From contig JAISJK010000058.1 in assembly GCA_031261565.1 (NCBI GenBank), positions 1-32,989 on the forward strand: a stretch of 32,989 bases of DNA, written 5' to 3'. Both the position numbers and the translations under genes were made by a program. Each line of letters opens with the position of its first letter. The first letter of the stretch is position 1. Source of the DNA: Candidatus Adiutrix sp. (lineage in GTDB: Bacteria > Desulfobacterota > Desulfarculia > Adiutricales > Adiutricaceae). Positions 8,631 through 18,856 of this stretch are shown in pieces. Under the pieces are notes generated by a model. That model had not been told where the DNA came from. It worked only from the letters and a program-made list of their open reading frames with translations, and did no database searches.

Positions 8631-9062
8631 TCACTGCTGATACAGTTCCGCCCGGGGAATGATCCGGCCAATGCCGGGCTTGATGGCCGAAAGGCCCCGA
8701 TCCAGATCATCGACCCGGAAAATCATGATAGCCACCGCCTGCTGATGGCTAAAAAAGGCATACATGTATTCCACGCTGACGCCGGCCGCCTGAAAGGCGA
8801 TTAATATCTCGCCCAATCCCCCCGGCCGGTCAGGCACTTCCACCGCCAGCACCTCGGTCACCTGGGCGGAAAAGCCCTGCTCGCTCAGCGCTCGCCGGCC
8901 GTCTTCCGGCCGGTCGACGATGAGCCGCAGCACGCCGTATTCCATTGTGTCGGCCAGGGACAGAGCCCGGATATTGATATTGTTTTTGGCCAGGGCCGTA
9001 GCCACCTCGGCCAGCCGGCCGGGCTTGTTTTCAATAAATATTGATAACTGCTCAACTTTCAT
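8631..9062 (-). CDS. tandem ACT domain-containing protein
   Basis: MKVEQLSIFIENKPGRLAEVATALAKNNINIRALSLADTMEYGVLRLIVDRPE... two ACT units; ORF track starts at 9074 but MKVEQ start at 9062 fits family. Confidence 0.88.
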   Translation of the reverse strand: MKVEQLSIFIENKPGRLAEVATALAKNNINIRALSLADTMEYGVLRLIVDRPEDGRRALSEQGFSAQVTEVLAVEVPDRPGGLGEILIAFQAAGVSVEYMYAFFSHQQAVAIMIFRVDDLDRGLSAIKPGIGRIIPRAELYQQ

Positions 9063-9070
9063 GGGACACC

Positions 9071-10390
9071 TCACATTTTATCGCCGCGTTTATCAATGAC
9101 CCGCTGAGCCTTGCCCTCGCTCCGGGCCAGGACGCGGGGCTCCACCAGCCGGATTTCAGCGGTTATGCCGAGAAATTCCTTAATCCGATGGCCCAGTTGA
9201 CGAGTCATCTGCTGCAGATGCCGCACTTCGCCGCCGGCCGGAAAATTATCGGCCAGTTCCACGGCCACGACCATCTGGTCAAGGTTATCCACCCGGTCAA
9301 CCGTGATCTGGTAATTGGGCGACAGGCCCTCGGTTTCCACCAGGACAGCTTCAATCTGCGAGGGATAGACATTGACCCCGCGAATAATCAGCATATCATC
9401 GGAGCGGCCCGTCAGCCGGCCTATCCGCCGGTGAGTGCGGCCGCAGCGACAGGGCGTCGGATCCAGCCTGGTGATGTCGCGGGTGCGGTAGCGCACCAGG
9501 GGCACGGCCTCTTTGGTCAGGGTGGTCAGCACCAGCTCGCCCTCTTCGCCGTAGGGCAACACCCGGCCCGTGGCCGGGTCAATGATTTCCGGCAGGAAGT
9601 GGTCTTCAAAGACGTGCAGGCCGCACTTGGAATCCACGCACTCCATGGCCACGCCCGGCCCCATGATTTCCGAGAGGCCATAGACGTTCATGGCGTTGAT
9701 GCCCATCCGGCTCTCAATCGTCCGGCGCATTTCCTCCGACCAGGGCTCGGCCCCGAAGACGCCTGTTTTCAGAGACATGACTGATTTGTCACGGAAATCC
9801 AGGCCCTCTTCCAGGGCCGCCTCGTGCAGATGCAGGGCGTAGGAGGGGGTGCAGCAGAGCACGGTGGCCCCGAAATCGCGCATGAACTGCACCTGGCGGC
9901 GGGTGGCACCGCTGGAGGAAGGCACCACAGTGGCCCCGATGCGCTCGGCGCCGTAATGGGCGCCCAGACCGCCGGTGAAGAGGCCATAGCCATAGGCCAC
10001 GTGAATCAGGTCCTGCCGGCTGGCCCCGGCGGCGGCCAGGGAGCGGGCCATCAGGTCGGCCCAGTTGTCAATGTCCCGCCGGGTATAGCCCACTACCGAG
10101 ACCCGCCCGGTGGTGCCGCTGGAAGCGTGAAGGCGGACCACGTTATCCCGGGGCACGGCGAACAGGCCGTAGGGGTAGTGATCCCGCAGGTGCTGCTTTT
10201 CGGTGAAGGGCAGCCGCTCCAAATCTTTGAGGCTGCGGATCTGGTCGGGTTTGAGCCCCAGCTCATCGAATTTTTGGGCGTAAAAGGGCACATTGGCGTA
10301 AACCCGGCAGCACAGATCCTGGAGGCGGCGCAGTTGCAGGGCCTCCAGCTCATCGCGGGGCAGGGTTTCATTCTCCAGGTCAAAGATCAT
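9071..10390 (-). CDS. paaK: phenylacetate--CoA ligase family protein
   Basis: [36 protein letters not shown]...[15 protein letters not shown]...[17 protein letters not shown]...[23 protein letters not shown]. Confidence 0.93.
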   Translation of the reverse strand: MIFDLENETLPRDELEALQLRRLQDLCCRVYANVPFYAQKFDELGLKPDQIRSLKDLERLPFTEKQHLRDHYPYGLFAVPRDNVVRLHASSGTTGRVSVVGYTRRDIDNWADLMARSLAAAGASRQDLIHVAYGYGLFTGGLGAHYGAERIGATVVPSSSGATRRQVQFMRDFGATVLCCTPSYALHLHEAALEEGLDFRDKSVMSLKTGVFGAEPWSEEMRRTIESRMGINAMNVYGLSEIMGPGVAMECVDSKCGLHVFEDHFLPEIIDPATGRVLPYGEEGELVLTTLTKEAVPLVRYRTRDITRLDPTPCRCGRTHRRIGRLTGRSDDMLIIRGVNVYPSQIEAVLVETEGLSPNYQITVDRVDNLDQMVVAVELADNFPAGGEVRHLQQMTRQLGHRIKEFLGITAEIRLVEPRVLARSEGKAQRVIDKRGDKM

Positions 10391-10406
10391 GATGTCATCC
10401 TCAAAA

Positions 10407-12596
10407 TTAGCGTTTTAAGGCCAGCATGGCCAGAGGCGGTAAAGTCAGGTTGAGGCTCTGAGGCCGGCCGTGGGCGGCCAGAGGCTCGGTCTCCAGGCCC
10501 CCGCCCAGGCCCAGGTTGGATCCGGCGTAAAAAGCCGAGTCGGAATTCATAATTTCGCGCCAGAAACCGGGCCGGGGCACGCCCAGGCGATAGCCCGGGC
10601 GGGGCACCGGGGTGAAATTGAAAACGAAGAGGATCTCGTCTTCGGGGTCAAAGCCCCGGCGGATAAAGCTGACCACCGTGGCCTCCTGGTCGTGGAAATC
10701 AACCCATTCAAAACCCTGGCCGCTGCAATCCAGCTCATACAGGGCCGGTTCGCGGCGGTAGAGGCTGTTGAGATCGCGGGTATAGTTCTGGAGGCCGCGA
10801 TGGTAGTCGCGGTATTGGTAGCCGGGGCTGAGGAGATCCCAGGAGAGCTGATCGTCATGGTTCCACTCGCCGATCTGGCCAAATTCACCGCCCATGAACA
10901 GGAGCTTTTTCCCCGGCTCGGCGAACATATAGCCCAAGAGGAGACGCAGATTGGCGCTTTTCTGCCAGTAATCACCTGGCATTTTATCCCACAGCGAGCG
11001 CTTGCCGTAAACCACCTCATCGTGGGACAGGGGCAGGCAGAAATTTTCATGGAAGGCGTAGAGCAGGGCGAAGGTCAGCCGCTCCATGTGATAACGGCGG
11101 TGGATGGGCTCTTTGGACATAAAGTCGAGCATATCGTGCATCCAGCCCATGTTCCACTTAAACATGAAACCCAGGCCGCCCAGGTGTACCGGCCGGGAGA
11201 CGGCCGGAAAGGCCGTGGATTCCTCGGCGATGGTCAGGGCCCCGGGATAGAGCTCGTAAAGCTTGGTATTCAGCGTTTTGATGAATTCCAGAGTTTCCAG
11301 ATTTTCCCGGCCGCCATACTGATTGGGGATCCAGTCGCCCGGTTCCCGGGAGTAGTCCAGATAGATCATGGAGGCCACCGCGTCCACCCGCAGGGCGTCG
11401 ATATGATATTGATCCACCCAGAAGAGGGCGTTGGCCACCAGGAAATTTTTGACCTCGTTGCGGCCGTAGTTGAAAATCAGGGTGCCCCAGTCGCGGTGCT
11501 CCCCCTGGCGGGGGTCGGCGTGCTCGTAAAGATGGGTGCCGTCAAAATTCTCCAGGGCGTAGGCATCGCGGGGGAAATGGCCCGGCACCCAGTCAATGAT
11601 CACCCCGAGGCCCGCCTGGTGGAGACAGTCAATGAGGTAACGCAGGTCGTCGGGCGAGCCGAAGCGGGAGGTGGCGGCATAGTAGCCGGTGACCTGGTAG
11701 CCCCAGGAGGCGTCAAAGGGGTGCTCGGCCAGGGGCATGAATTCGACCCAGTTGAAGCCCATATCCGTAAGGTAGGGCACCAGGCGGTCGGCCGCCTCCC
11801 GGTAGGTCAGCCACTCCCGCTCATGGTTTCTCATCCAGGAGCCTAGGTGGATTTCATAGATGCTCATGGGGCGGCTCAGGAAGTTTGATTTGGCCCGCCG
11901 GCTGATCCAATCCTGATCCCCCCACTGGTAGTTGTTCAGGTCGTAAACCACCGAGGCCGTCTTGGGCCGCTGCTCCATCTGGAAAGCCATGGGGTCGCTT
12001 TTAATCAGCAGGGCGCCGCTCTGGGTGAGGATTTCATATTTATAGAGGGTGCCCACCCTGGCGTGGGGAATGAACAGTTCCCAGACGCCGGAGGAACCCC
12101 GGGGCCGCAGATGGTGGCGGCGGCCATCCCAGAAATTGCCGTCGCCCACTAGGCTGACCTGCCGGGCCGAGGGAGCCCAGACAGCAAAGGCCACCCCTTT
12201 GACGCCCTGGTGGGTCAGGGGGTGAGCCCCGAGCTTGTGGTAAATCTGGTAGTGATTGCCCTGGTTCCACAGGAAGAGGTCATACTCGGACAAGACCGGG
12301 CCGAAACTGTAGGCGTCATAAAAAGTGGAGCGGCCGCCCGGCTCAAAGAGGGCTTCCAGGCGGTAGGGCTGAAAGTCATGGGGGCCGGCCTGGAAAGATT
12401 CAAAGAGGCCCTCGGGGTCGACCCGGGCCAGTTCCAGCCGGCCGGAGGGCAACAGGGCCGCCACCTGCCGGGCGCCGGGGATGTAGGCCCGGAAGACAGT
12501 GCCGGAGAGGCCGCCCTGCCTCGAGGGGTGGGTGCCGAGCACACTAAAGGGATCGGAAATTTGCCCGGCCATAAAGAGTTTAGCCTGTTTATCCAT
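10407..12596 (-). CDS. glgB: 1,4-alpha-glucan branching enzyme
   Basis: 729 aa; [123 protein letters not shown]. Confidence 0.97.
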   Translation of the reverse strand: MDKQAKLFMAGQISDPFSVLGTHPSRQGGLSGTVFRAYIPGARQVAALLPSGRLELARVDPEGLFESFQAGPHDFQPYRLEALFEPGGRSTFYDAYSFGPVLSEYDLFLWNQGNHYQIYHKLGAHPLTHQGVKGVAFAVWAPSARQVSLVGDGNFWDGRRHHLRPRGSSGVWELFIPHARVGTLYKYEILTQSGALLIKSDPMAFQMEQRPKTASVVYDLNNYQWGDQDWISRRAKSNFLSRPMSIYEIHLGSWMRNHEREWLTYREAADRLVPYLTDMGFNWVEFMPLAEHPFDASWGYQVTGYYAATSRFGSPDDLRYLIDCLHQAGLGVIIDWVPGHFPRDAYALENFDGTHLYEHADPRQGEHRDWGTLIFNYGRNEVKNFLVANALFWVDQYHIDALRVDAVASMIYLDYSREPGDWIPNQYGGRENLETLEFIKTLNTKLYELYPGALTIAEESTAFPAVSRPVHLGGLGFMFKWNMGWMHDMLDFMSKEPIHRRYHMERLTFALLYAFHENFCLPLSHDEVVYGKRSLWDKMPGDYWQKSANLRLLLGYMFAEPGKKLLFMGGEFGQIGEWNHDDQLSWDLLSPGYQYRDYHRGLQNYTRDLNSLYRREPALYELDCSGQGFEWVDFHDQEATVVSFIRRGFDPEDEILFVFNFTPVPRPGYRLGVPRPGFWREIMNSDSAFYAGSNLGLGGGLETEPLAAHGRPQSLNLTLPPLAMLALKR

Positions 12597-12654
12597 TCTG
12601 GTGCGCTCCTAGATAGATTGCCTTTTTTGCATTTTATCATATAATGGGCAAATA

Positions 12655-14007
12655 ATGAATACCGCCTTAACTCTCGCCGCCGCCTTTGGTCTGGTTCTGC
12701 TCAACGGCTTCTTTGTGGCCGCTGAATTCGCCTTTGTCAAAGCCCGCTCCACCCGTCTGGAAGTCCTCTCCCGGGAGGGCGACCGGCGGGCCAAGGCCGC
12801 TCTTTTCGGCCGGGATCACCTGGAGGCCTATCTTTCAGTCTGCCAACTGGGCATAACCCTGGCTAGCCTGGGGCTGGGCTGGCTGGGCGAGCCGGCTGTG
12901 GGCGCCCTGCTCCGGCCTCTGTTTGGGCTGGCCGGCCTGGCCAGTTCCCCTCTGGCCTCCACCCTGTCGCTGGTCATCGGCTTCGCTGTCATCACTTTTG
13001 TCCACGTGGTTTTCGGCGAGCAGGCCCCCAAGACCATCTCCATCCGAGCCGCTGAAAGCGCCGTGCTGCTCCTGGCCTACCCCATGCGGTTTTGCTATTA
13101 CCTGTTTCTGCCGGGGGTCAAAATCCTCAATTCAGCCTCGGCCCTGACCGTCCGCCTGGTGGGGGCCGGCCACCTCCAGACCAGCGAGGCCCACTCCACG
13201 GACGAGCTCAAAATCCTGATAGCCGAATCCAAGGCCGGCGGCCAACTGGACGCTGATGAAGAGCGCTTTGTCAACAATATCTTTAACCTTGATCGCCGCA
13301 GCGCCCGGGACATCATGATCCACCGCACCCGGGTCGATTCCCTGGCCACCACCGACACTGTGGGCCAGGCCATCAATCTGGTGCTGGAGAAAGGCCACAC
13401 CCGCGTGCCGCTCTTTGCCGGGGACAAAGACAATGTGGTCGGCTTTCTCCACGCCAAAGACCTGCTGAACGAGCCCCCGGATAAGAGCCTGGACTCGCTG
13501 GCCCGCCCGGCCCTCTATATTTATGACCACCTGCCCATTGACGAGGTGCTGGAGCATATGCGGCGGAAAAACCAGCAGTTTGGCTTGGTCTGGGATGAAT
13601 ATGGCAGTTGGCAGGGGCTGATTACCATGGAGGATGTCATTGAGGCCATTGTCGGGGCCCTGCAGGATGAGTTTGACCACGAAACGCCCAAAGTCGTCCC
13701 CGGGCCGGAGGGTTCCTTCCTGGTGGACAGCACCGTCTCCCCGGATGAGTTAAAGGACTATCTGCCCCTGACCCTCGGCCCCGACGCCCAGGAGCATTAC
13801 CACACCCTGGCCGCCCTGCTGGTGGAAAAATTCGGTGAAGTGCCCCGGGAGGGCGATTCCCTGGAGCTTTACGGCGCTCTTTTCACGATCCTGACCCTTG
13901 ACAACCACACCATTTCCAAAATATCGGTGGCCCCCCTGGCTGCGGAAGTCAATCCTGATCCGGCCCCTCCAACTGAGCCAGATGCTGGTAATAGCGAACC
14001 CGCTTGA
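12655..14007 (+). CDS. hemolysin-family CNNM/CBS/CorC_HlyC transporter-associated protein
   Basis: GFFVAAEFAFVKARSTRLE, CQLGITLASLGLGWLGEPAVG, CBS pair (IMIHRTRVDSLATTD...), C-terminal CorC_HlyC. Confidence 0.93.
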   Translation: MNTALTLAAAFGLVLLNGFFVAAEFAFVKARSTRLEVLSREGDRRAKAALFGRDHLEAYLSVCQLGITLASLGLGWLGEPAVGALLRPLFGLAGLASSPLASTLSLVIGFAVITFVHVVFGEQAPKTISIRAAESAVLLLAYPMRFCYYLFLPGVKILNSASALTVRLVGAGHLQTSEAHSTDELKILIAESKAGGQLDADEERFVNNIFNLDRRSARDIMIHRTRVDSLATTDTVGQAINLVLEKGHTRVPLFAGDKDNVVGFLHAKDLLNEPPDKSLDSLARPALYIYDHLPIDEVLEHMRRKNQQFGLVWDEYGSWQGLITMEDVIEAIVGALQDEFDHETPKVVPGPEGSFLVDSTVSPDELKDYLPLTLGPDAQEHYHTLAALLVEKFGEVPREGDSLELYGALFTILTLDNHTISKISVAPLAAEVNPDPAPPTEPDAGNSEPA

Positions 14008-15100
14008 GGAAAACCCGGCGGCTGTAGTGGCGGCGGAAAAGCTCCCGCCAGGCCGGTGGGTGGTCTTCCTCTAAATTTTGGTCAGCCAAAGTGGCCAGGG
14101 CCGCCGGCAGAGCCCCCTCGTCCTGAAGCAGGGCCACGGCCGCCGCCGCCAGTTGGGCCTCCATGTTTCTGAAAGTCAGGCGGCTGGCCAGCTCGGCCCC
14201 GCCATAGGCGAGCCAGGCGGCCGCCCAGACCAGGGTGATGAGGGCCGGGCTGAAGGCCAGAGGGTAGCCCCACAACTGGACGCCCAGAGTGCTGATGAGG
14301 ATGGAGCCCAGGGGAATGGCCACGGCCACGGCGCAGAGACGCAGGAGCAGGAATTTCAGCGTGGTCTTGACCAGGGCGCCGACGAGAGCGGTGACCACCA
14401 TGACCGCCAGTTCCCGGGGGGTGAAGGCCACCAGATTTTTTTCCGGAATAATCAGGCGCCGGCTGGAGCCGAGCCCCTCCAGGCGGGGCGGCGTCAGCTC
14501 CGGATTAAAGCTGGTCGAGACCAGGATGGCCTGGTCAGACAGGCCGGTTTTGGTCGCCCAGTGGCGGATGCGCCTGACCAGATCGGCCTCCAGCTCGCCC
14601 TCTTGGAGGGGCCGCAACTGCTCCGGCCGCCAGAGACCGGGCCGGAAAGCGGCCAGGGCGGTCAGGGCCAGCCCCAGGCCCAGGGCCGACCAGGTCCAGA
14701 CCGGCAGGCTCAGATAGACCAGCCCCAGAAAGAGCAGCGCCGAGACCAGGCCGAGAAGCAGCCCCCTCCGGAGATCAAGGGCGGCCAGCCGCCGGAAGCG
14801 CCGGGCGGGCGGCTGCGGGTCGAGGCCAAAGTCGGCCGCCAGTTTGGCCTGGCCGCTGACAAAAGGCAGGCGAAACAGGCCCACAAACAGCATCATCAGC
14901 CCAATGGCCGCAACGCCCCCGGCCGGGGCCCCCAGGGCCGCCGTCAGATAGTGGCCCATAAACCAGCCCAGGCCGGCCATCAGCAGGCCCAGGGCCATAA
15001 ACTCAGACAGGCGCAGACCAACGGCCAGATTCAGTTTTAACAAGTTGTATATTTCCAGACGCTCGGTCTTATCGGCGATGGTGGTAAATTTTTTAAACAT
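13949..15100 (-). CDS. Ste24/M48-like integral membrane protein lacking HExxH (predicted pseudopeptidase)
   Basis: GLGSSRRLIIPEKNLVAFTPRELAVMVVTALVGALVKTTLKFLLLRL aligns by eye with Ste24 'GxGxSRRIVLFDTLLxxLSPEELxAVLAHELGHxKxxHxLK'; the HELGH position reads TALVG. C-terminal HPPAWREL resembles the M48 HPPxxER motif. Likely start MFKKF at 15100. Confidence 0.6.
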   Translation of the reverse strand: MFKKFTTIADKTERLEIYNLLKLNLAVGLRLSEFMALGLLMAGLGWFMGHYLTAALGAPAGGVAAIGLMMLFVGLFRLPFVSGQAKLAADFGLDPQPPARRFRRLAALDLRRGLLLGLVSALLFLGLVYLSLPVWTWSALGLGLALTALAAFRPGLWRPEQLRPLQEGELEADLVRRIRHWATKTGLSDQAILVSTSFNPELTPPRLEGLGSSRRLIIPEKNLVAFTPRELAVMVVTALVGALVKTTLKFLLLRLCAVAVAIPLGSILISTLGVQLWGYPLAFSPALITLVWAAAWLAYGGAELASRLTFRNMEAQLAAAAVALLQDEGALPAALATLADQNLEEDHPPAWRELFRRHYSRRVFLKRVRYYQHLAQLEGPDQD

Positions 15101-15156
15101 TCGCGCCTCGTTTTTGGATATAATTTCCAAAGATAGTATCACAGCGAGGCGGAAAT

Positions 15157-15909
15157 ATGGCTAAAAAAACCACTCAGAAACAGGACAGTCTGGAAAAACT
15201 GCTGCGCTATATTTTGGGGCTGCGCCCGGATGAATTCGGGCTGCACCCGGACGAAAATGGCTATGTGGCCGTCAAGGCCCTCCTGGCCGCCCTCCATGAT
15301 GAGGAAGGCTGGCGCGGGGTGCGCGAGGGGCAGTTGGCCCTGCTGGCCAACCAGCCAGGCGATCAGGCCCTCCTGGAAATTGAGGGCCAGCAGGTTAGGC
15401 TCAAGCCCTCTCTGGCCAGTCTGCCGCCGGAACCGCCGGGGCCGGAGCAAATGCCCAAACTGCTCTATCTGCCCTTAAAGCCAGCGGCCTGGCCGGTCAT
15501 CAGCGAGCGGGGCCTGACCCCCAAGCCCGGGGAGACCGTGGCCCGGCTCTGGTCGGATCAGGAGCTGGCCAGCCGGATCGCCCGCCGCTGGTCGCCGGCC
15601 CCGGTACTGGTCACTGTCCGGGCCATGGCCGCCCGCCAGGCCGGGGCCCAATTTGTGCCCTGGTCAGAGCTGCTCTGGCTGACCACGGAGGTGCCGGCCG
15701 CTTTCCTCACCGGCCCGCCCGTGCCCCCTAAAGCAGAAGAGCCGCCCCAGCGGCCGGCCAAAGACAAAAAGCCGGAACCGGCCGGCTCCTTTCACCTCGG
15801 TGCCCCGGAGCCGGAAGTGCATCGGGGCAAGACCAAGGGCAAACACGGCGATGCCCCCGACTGGAAAAACCAGGTGCGGCGCGACCGGCGTAGGGATCGG
15901 GAGGATTGA
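15157..15909 (+). CDS. KptA/Tpt1-like (RNA 2'-phosphotransferase fold) protein with degenerate catalytic residues
   Basis: LEKLLRYILGLRPDEFGLHPDENGYVAVKALLAAL resembles KptA '[30 protein letters not shown]'; KLLYLPLKPAAWPVISERGLTP...LVTVRAMAARQAGAQFVPWSELLWLTTEVPAAFL resembles 'FLYHGTASRFLDEIKKQGL...[34 protein letters not shown]'. Basic/acidic tail HRGKTKGKHGDAPDWKNQVRRDRRRDRED. Confidence 0.65.
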   Translation: MAKKTTQKQDSLEKLLRYILGLRPDEFGLHPDENGYVAVKALLAALHDEEGWRGVREGQLALLANQPGDQALLEIEGQQVRLKPSLASLPPEPPGPEQMPKLLYLPLKPAAWPVISERGLTPKPGETVARLWSDQELASRIARRWSPAPVLVTVRAMAARQAGAQFVPWSELLWLTTEVPAAFLTGPPVPPKAEEPPQRPAKDKKPEPAGSFHLGAPEPEVHRGKTKGKHGDAPDWKNQVRRDRRRDRED

Positions 15910-16104
15910 GGGGGGGGGTAGCTAAAACGGTTTGCGTTCCCTGATGTTCTTGAGTGGCCTTTGGCCTGGGGGCTTTCCTGCGCCCCTGCCTTTGACCTCA
16001 AACCTTTATTCGGTTTTGGTTTTCTCTTAAAAGCCACCCCGTTGGGCAGATAAACCGGCAGTTGCGAAATGCCTTCCAAAGATGTTTAACCCTGCCGCAA
16101 TCAC

Positions 16105-16866
16105 TCAATGCTCAATCTTGGCGAAAATGGACTTGACCGCCGCCGCCGCTTCCGGCGAATGGCTATAGACGCTCAGGCCCTGGCGGTCGGCCTCAATGAT
16201 GGAATCGGCGAAGGGGATGAAGCCCAGGATTTCCAGGCCGGCCAGTGCTTTGGTGATGAATTCCTGGTCGCCCTTGTTCCGCACTTTGTTGCCCACCACC
16301 GACACCCGCTTAATGTGCAGATCGTTGGCCAGCTTGCGCACGGCCAGAGCCGTCTCAATGGATCTCTGCCCCGGCTCCACCACCACAATGAGCTGATCCA
16401 CCCCGGTGGCCGTGGCCCGGCCCAGATGCTCCAGGCCGGCCTCCATATCCATGATGACCACCTCGTCCCGGGCCAGCACCAAGTGCATGATGATGTTTTT
16501 GAGCATGGTGCTCTCCGGGCAGATACAGCCCCCGCCTCCCTTTTTCACCCCCCCCAGGGTCATGAACTTGATGCCGTCCACCTCTTTGGCCAGGGTGTCC
16601 GGCAGGTCATCCACTTTAGGGTTGATGGTGAACATGGAGCCGTAGGTGCCGGGCTGGGAGCCGGTGCGCTCGGCCACCAGCTCGGTCATCTCGGAAATGG
16701 GCGTCACCCCGGCCAGATCCGGGTAACCCAGGGCCGCCGCCAGATTGGCGTCCGGGTCGGCGTCAATGGCCAGCACCTTTTTGCCGCTCTCTTTGAATAA
16801 ATGGGCCAGAGTGGCCGAAAATGTGGTTTTGCCCACGCCGCCTTTGCCGGAAACCGCTATCTTCAT
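16105..16866 (-). CDS. cooC: CooC-like MinD-family ATPase (CO dehydrogenase maturation)
   Basis: MKIAVSGKGGVGKTTFSATLAHLFKESGKKVLAIDADPDANLAAALGYP...GGGCICPESTMLKNIIMHLVLARDEVVIMDMEAGLEHLGRAT. Confidence 0.9.
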   Translation of the reverse strand: MKIAVSGKGGVGKTTFSATLAHLFKESGKKVLAIDADPDANLAAALGYPDLAGVTPISEMTELVAERTGSQPGTYGSMFTINPKVDDLPDTLAKEVDGIKFMTLGGVKKGGGGCICPESTMLKNIIMHLVLARDEVVIMDMEAGLEHLGRATATGVDQLIVVVEPGQRSIETALAVRKLANDLHIKRVSVVGNKVRNKGDQEFITKALAGLEILGFIPFADSIIEADRQGLSVYSHSPEAAAAVKSIFAKIEH

Positions 16867-16887
16867 TTTAACACCTCATCTTCATTT

Positions 16888-17523
16888 TTAATTATTGGGC
16901 AGGCCCCGGGACGCGCCCATCAGCCGATAGACCAGGGCCGAGCCCAGCCAGGAAATATCTTCGTTGGACAGGCAGGAGCCGATGACCCGGTCAAAGAGCA
17001 CCTGGCCGGCGCTGTCAAATTCCTCGTCCTGGTGGTGGAGCAACACGATGATGTCCAGACCGGGCAGAACCCGGAAACGGCCGGCCTCGTCCCCGTGGCC
17101 GGGCACGGCCTCGCCGCCCAGAGCGGCCACGGCCCGGGTCAAAAGGCCGGGATTGGGCCCGAAAATCTTGGCCAGGGGGGCCTCGGCCCGGCTTTGAAAG
17201 GCCTTGATGTAAAACTCGCCGCCGGGTATCTGACGATAGGAGACCATTTCCCCGGTGGGCGGCAGCCCCTTGGCCCCCAGCAGATAGTGCAGCACCAGCA
17301 CGGCGTCGGTCAGGCTGAATTCTTCGCCTGCCTTCTGGTCGCGCCAGCTCACGCTCATCTCGGGCGCGGTCACCACCGCCTCCCGGCCGAAAAAATTGAG
17401 CTGAAAGCCGGCCGGGACGGACAGGAGGGTGGCTCCGGCCGCCGCAGCCACGGCCGCCGGGTCTTTGCCGGCCAGCTCTTCAGCGGCCAGGCGGCAGGCG
17501 TTTTTATAGTCGTCAACTCTCAC
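16888..17523 (-). CDS. DUF3786-like protein
   Basis: VRVDDYKNACRLAAEELAGKDPAAVAAAAGATLL...GFQLNFFGREAVVTAPEM...LTDAVLVLHYLLGAKG...; GTG start at 17523 likelier than the upstream ATG; adjacent to cooC. Confidence 0.7.
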   Translation of the reverse strand: MRVDDYKNACRLAAEELAGKDPAAVAAAAGATLLSVPAGFQLNFFGREAVVTAPEMSVSWRDQKAGEEFSLTDAVLVLHYLLGAKGLPPTGEMVSYRQIPGGEFYIKAFQSRAEAPLAKIFGPNPGLLTRAVAALGGEAVPGHGDEAGRFRVLPGLDIIVLLHHQDEEFDSAGQVLFDRVIGSCLSNEDISWLGSALVYRLMGASRGLPNN

Positions 17524-17539
17524 GGGTGTCTCCTTCTTT

Positions 17540-18856
17540 TTATCTGGACAGGGTGCGCTGATAGACCCGGCGGCCGCGCTGCACCACAATGCCCACCGTG
17601 GTCTGGAAGCGGGCCTCAAGGCTGGCCTGGGCCAGCTCGGCCCGGCTGTGGACTTCCCGGCCGAAGGCCAGCAGATAATCGCCCTGGAGCAGGCCCAGGG
17701 CCTGAGCCGGCGAGCGGTCGGCCGGGGCGGCCAGGATCAGAAAGCCCCTCTGCTCGGTGACTTTGAGGCCATAAAGACGCCAGAGCAGATCCAAGGCCTC
17801 GCCTTCGCTGATGGCTTTAGGGGTCAGGGTCAGGGCCAGAGGCTGCCCGGCCCGGAGAACTTCCGCCGCCACCGGCCGGCCCGGTGACAGGCTGGACAGG
17901 ATCATCTCATAATCGGCCACCGTGGCTGTGGGCGAGCCGTCCAGCTTCATCAGCATGTCGCCCTTGGCCAGGCCGCCGGCCTGGCCGGGGCCGCCCGGGC
18001 TGACCTCTACCACCAGGCAGCCGGTCTCGCCCCGACGGGGCCGGCCGGACTCAGCCAGCTCCAGCCCCAGATCCAGCGGGGCCTCGTTTTGGCCGCCCCG
18101 GGCCAGGCGGGCGGCAATGCGTCTGACCTGGCTGGCGGGGATGGCGAAGCCCAGGCCTTCGCCCCGGGCGTCAATAGCTGCGTTGATGCCGATGATCTCC
18201 CCGTTGATATTCAAAAGGGGCCCCCCGGAATTGCCGGGGTTGATGGAGGCGTCGGTCTGAATCATGTCGGTGTAGGTCTCCCCCCGGCCGCCTGGTTTGG
18301 GCAAAGTCCGGCCAATGGCGCTGACCACCCCGGTGGTGACGCTGTGGGCGTGGCCCAAAGGGTTGCCGATGGCGATGACTGTTTCGCCGATCAGGAGCTG
18401 CTCGCTGTCCCCAAGTTTCAATTCCGGGAGGGCCTTGGGGCTTTTGACCGACAGCACGGCCAGGTCGTAGCGGGCATCGGCCCCGACAATGGCGGCCGGC
18501 AGTTCCCGGCCGTCGCTCAGAGCCACCACCACCCTCTCGGCCCCCTCCACCACATGGGCGTTGGTGACAATCAGCCCTTTGGCACCGTCAATGACCGCCC
18601 CGGAGCCCAGGGACTGGCTGGGGCGGGAGGGTTGCCGCCACATGTCGCCGAAAAAGTTGTCAAAAAATTCATCGTGAAAGGAGCCCCGCCGCCCCCGGAT
18701 TTGGGCGGCCACGCTGACCACGGCCGGCCGGGCCTTTTCAATGGCCGCCACAATGGGGGTGCGGCGGCTCTGGGCCAGGGCGTCTTCCCCCTCCGCCCGC
18801 TGGCCCCAGAGCGGCCCTAGGCCCAGCAACAGCAGGGCTATTAAAATTCTTTTCAC
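17540..18856 (-). CDS. HtrA/Deg-family trypsin-like serine protease with PDZ domain(s)
   Basis: Signal peptide; VTNAHVVEGAERVVVAL, ARYDLAVLSVKS, TDASINPGNSGGPLLNINGEIIGINAAI; C-terminal PDZ. Confidence 0.95.
   Translation of the reverse strand: MKRILIALLLLGLGPLWGQRAEGEDALAQSRRTPIVAAIEKARPAVVSVAAQIRGRRGSFHDEFFDNFFGDMWRQPSRPSQSLGSGAVIDGAKGLIVTNAHVVEGAERVVVALSDGRELPAAIVGADARYDLAVLSVKSPKALPELKLGDSEQLLIGETVIAIGNPLGHAHSVTTGVVSAIGRTLPKPGGRGETYTDMIQTDASINPGNSGGPLLNINGEIIGINAAIDARGEGLGFAIPASQVRRIAARLARGGQNEAPLDLGLELAESGRPRRGETGCLVVEVSPGGPGQAGGLAKGDMLMKLDGSPTATVADYEMILSSLSPGRPVAAEVLRAGQPLALTLTPKAISEGEALDLLWRLYGLKVTEQRGFLILAAPADRSPAQALGLLQGDYLLAFGREVHSRAELAQASLEARFQTTVGIVVQRGRRVYQRTLSR

Noticed and set aside
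10470-11846. 458-aa plus-strand ORF opposite glgB and many other long antisense ORFs (e.g. 9041-9784, 14078-15040, 18089-18820, 20642-21496)
   Set aside because: Low-complexity Gly/Gln/Ala/His-rich translations lying antisense to well-recognised genes; expected in GC-rich DNA.
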